Shown piece after piece: positions 61,601-64,000 of a stretch of DNA of 64,000 nucleotides (positions are counted from its first letter, which is position 1; each line of letters starts with the position of its first letter). Both the position numbers and the translations under genes were made by a program. Below the pieces are notes generated by a model that was not told the origin of the DNA, did not search any database, and worked only from the letters and a program-made list of their open reading frames with translations. Origin of the DNA: Trichuris trichiura (lineage: Eukaryota; Nematoda; Enoplea; Trichinellida; Trichuridae); the NCBI GenBank assembly GCA_037903355.1, contig JBAJFE010000015.1:558001-622000 (forward strand), written 5' to 3'.

Positions 61601-64000
61601 TGCCATTACCTTGCCGTCATAGAGCAAGCGCGAAGACTGATTGCAGAATAAGAAGGTGGTTGGTTCTCTTGCCGGGTCAGTTGGTTCCGCGAACGGAAAA
61701 GGCTTTTTCGCCAACTGCTTTCGAGTGCCAAAGAGAGCGTTGATTAAAACCAACAGACGACAGTGTTGTCGCACGTGATTGTTTTTGCTTATGAAGCAGA
61801 CTGCAAAGAAGCGGTGAACGATTTGTCGGCTTAGCAGATGCACACCATGGCCAATCATGGCATACTTGTTCTCGGTTGGCAAGATCTGTATTTCTTTTCT
61901 ATGCACAATGGCTTAAACGCCTTGGAGCATCACAAATTACGGTAAGAGGCAATGTCTTTGATTTGACTGTTCTCCTATTGGAACCAGTAGTTGTTTTGAC
62001 GGTCGGCAACTGGTCAAGTTCTTTATGCGTATTATCTCTTTTACAAAAAGTCACGAAAGGTCAATTTTTTCGCCGAGCCGTCTCTTAGGGACAGTTGCAA
62101 CTGTTTGCGTCGTGTTGCTTCCTGACGGCTCGTCAAACATTTTTATCATTTTACGTAAGCTCTCTCGGCGGCGCGTAAAAATAGCTTTGAAGGTAATTAG
62201 GAAATTACGGCTAACATAAAAGTTGTTCCATGAACTGAGGGCGTTGTTTTCCGCGACCTGAACAAAGAAGGGAAATTGACCGCCTTTGATGCTTCTAAGG
62301 TGTGTTTATTAGTAGATTTATATTTTGTCTAGCATCCCAACAAAGAGTAAGGGACCTGAGCATCCGACGGAAGGGCTATTTCTGTTCATTGCATTTCCAT
62401 TGTTGATGCACATTCCTGCTTTGCGAATGCCTCTGCCTCTCGGAACGATGCGCTTAATTTTTTCCGTACAAAACTTGACCCATCGTTGACCAAGTGTCCC
62501 ATAGTGTGGTGGACAACGCGCGATGGACAGCAGTGCCCACAGAATGCTTGAAACGATATATTGTCGCCCGATTTGCTCTCTTTGACAACGCTGAACAGGT
62601 TGTTTATTTGGCCGGCTAAAAAGGAGCGGCGGAAGTTGCTCGTGCCGATGGTGACTTTTCAACTGGACAGCCTTCCTAATTATAGTGTATGACAAACATG
62701 CGCATTTAGTTTAACCGGTCGCTAGCGCGCGTGCGTCAGACCGTCGGTATGCGGCGCTATTTGCTCTTCTGGACCGGAGATGGAATTTTCCCATTTCCTT
62801 GCGAGAACAGTGCGTGCATGTGTGCCTTGTCGACAAGATGCATTCCTGACATGCGCTTGTGGCCGACAAGTTGATCCACTTATTGGGCTAACAACTTTGG
62901 GAGATGCGTTGGCGCCCCTACCTTGTCGCCCTTGGCTGCCTGACGGTTAAATACGTTCGTGCCATCATGTCAATGACGGTTGTCATAAAAAGCGTCCACC
63001 GTCGGGTCAGCGTTGGCGGTTATTTGGCCTGTTTGTTTTATCTTCCAGTGCGGTGGTCAGCGAATGTTGGTCGCCACCGTTACTTCTCTCTCTCTCTCTC
63101 TCCGTCCGTGTCTTGTCATAATGTCGGTCAGGCCATGCGCGCTCCACTCTTGTTCACTTGTCACCATTGGCGCGTAGTGCATCGACGTCCAGTGGCCGAG
63201 TGGTAATAGTGACAGCAGTGGTAGTAGTGTGATTTTCTGAGGAAATACCTGCGTGAGAATGGTAGCTCGTCACAGCAAAGCGTAAGGTTCGATAGTGGGT
63301 AAAACATTAAGAAACACGTATGTACAGTTGGGTGTTACTTCGTATTTCCACTACCTTAGCGCCGTGTGCATTTTAAGAAAAAATTTCCTTAGTCCATAGG
63401 CGGCGCATTATTAATTCCATTTCTCATGATTGTATAGCCTATTACGCTTTTGTGTAATATTATTTTTGGCATCCCAATTAATCAAACAAAAGAACGAAAC
63501 TGATGGTTAAAGTAGAAAGAAGAAAATTTGAATAAAAATTTGACTTGATAGAACAGAACCCACATGGCGATAGCAACCCCAAGATTAGCATAGAGGAGAC
63601 TTATATCACGCAGCTCGAAGATGAGATTAGAAGAAAAACGAAGTCGTATCAACTTTTCGTGGTACACGAATAACCGTTAGGAGCGGATGTGATTAGTAGC
63701 GAAAGGAAAGTAGTGGCCGATGTCCAGTCTTCCCTTTTCAAAGTGACAATCCTTCTTTTCTTCCACTCAGCACAACGAAAAGGTCAGTGGCCCTTCTTTC
63801 CAATTCGCCAAACGTTGTCGGCAAAGATTCCTGTACGTAGCTGAAGAAAGGGGCTGAATCATCAACCGAGCCCTCTTTCCGCTCCGCCGCTATTCGTTAT
63901 CTTCTAGGCTTGACTATACGTTCACTCGTAGCAAAATGCTGACCCTTTGATAAGCATTCTTGCACGTTGTTATTGTTTTTATAATTATACCGTACGATAA
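58628..64000. other. Gene-free right end
   Basis: About 5.4 kb with no gene I can support. GC content rises after about 61.6 kb, and a few short frames look protein-like (e.g. 62480-62610 plus, reading ...VVDNARWTAVP...), but none has a start, splice partners or a recognisable domain. A short CT repeat lies at about 63085-63105. It could hold exons of a gene that continues beyond the window, or its 5' region. Confidence 0.4.

Overview
The window is eukaryotic, animal-type DNA. Genes are split by many short introns (mostly 45-120 bp, GT-AG with two likely GC-AG exceptions), and orthologues of metazoan housekeeping genes are easy to recognise. A cathepsin F with an N-terminal cystatin-like domain, a tandem family of secreted Cys-rich EB-like proteins and the compact gene structure suggest a nematode. 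Because a UGA-encoded selenocysteine SELENOF is kept, I lean to a clade I (Dorylaimia/enoplean) worm. That is inference; no rRNA or mitochondrial marker is present to confirm it. Gene models below were assembled by hand from splice sites and reading-frame continuity. No search was run.

Region 1 (1-18 kb): a small two-pass membrane protein, then a secreted-protein neighbourhood. A minus-strand WAP-domain gene (4844-6062) faces a head-to-tail array of four plus-strand paralogues (about 7.8-9.1, 11.4-12.7, 14.3-15.5 and 16.4-17.8 kb). Each encodes a signal peptide, usually a Gly/Tyr-rich segment, and EB/Dickkopf-like cysteine modules, almost all separated by phase-1 introns.

Region 2 (18-32 kb): conserved genes. 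DPH2 (diphthamide synthesis, minus) lies head-to-head with a BLM/RecQ helicase (plus). SELENOF follows, with an in-frame TGA at the redox motif and a convincing 3'-UTR SECIS hairpin. Then come NUBPL/IND1 (complex I Fe-S assembly), a small single-pass membrane protein (minus) and MLH3 (MutL endonuclease, minus).

Region 3 (33-37 kb, minus): cathepsin F with a cystatin-like domain, and just downstream a paralogue reduced to the I29 propeptide, a probable stand-alone cysteine-protease inhibitor.

Region 4 (39-58.6 kb, plus): RPS8, a peripherin-like tetraspanin with a strongly biased tail, a kynurenine aminotransferase, TIMM9, SRP14 and a full DHX9/RHA helicase with two dsRBDs. Between TIMM9 and SRP14 sits a pogo/Tigger-like transposon (46699-48387) with a 489-bp hAT-type element nested inside it.

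The last 5.4 kb (58.6-64 kb) and several 1-2 kb intergenic stretches show no gene I can support. Several genes share a pathway class (DNA recombination/repair: BLM and MLH3; mitochondrial biogenesis: NUBPL and TIMM9; ER: SELENOF and SRP14), but this looks like ordinary chromosomal neighbourhood, not a designed cluster. The secreted Cys-rich array and the protease/inhibitor pair are the exceptions and look like local tandem-duplication families.
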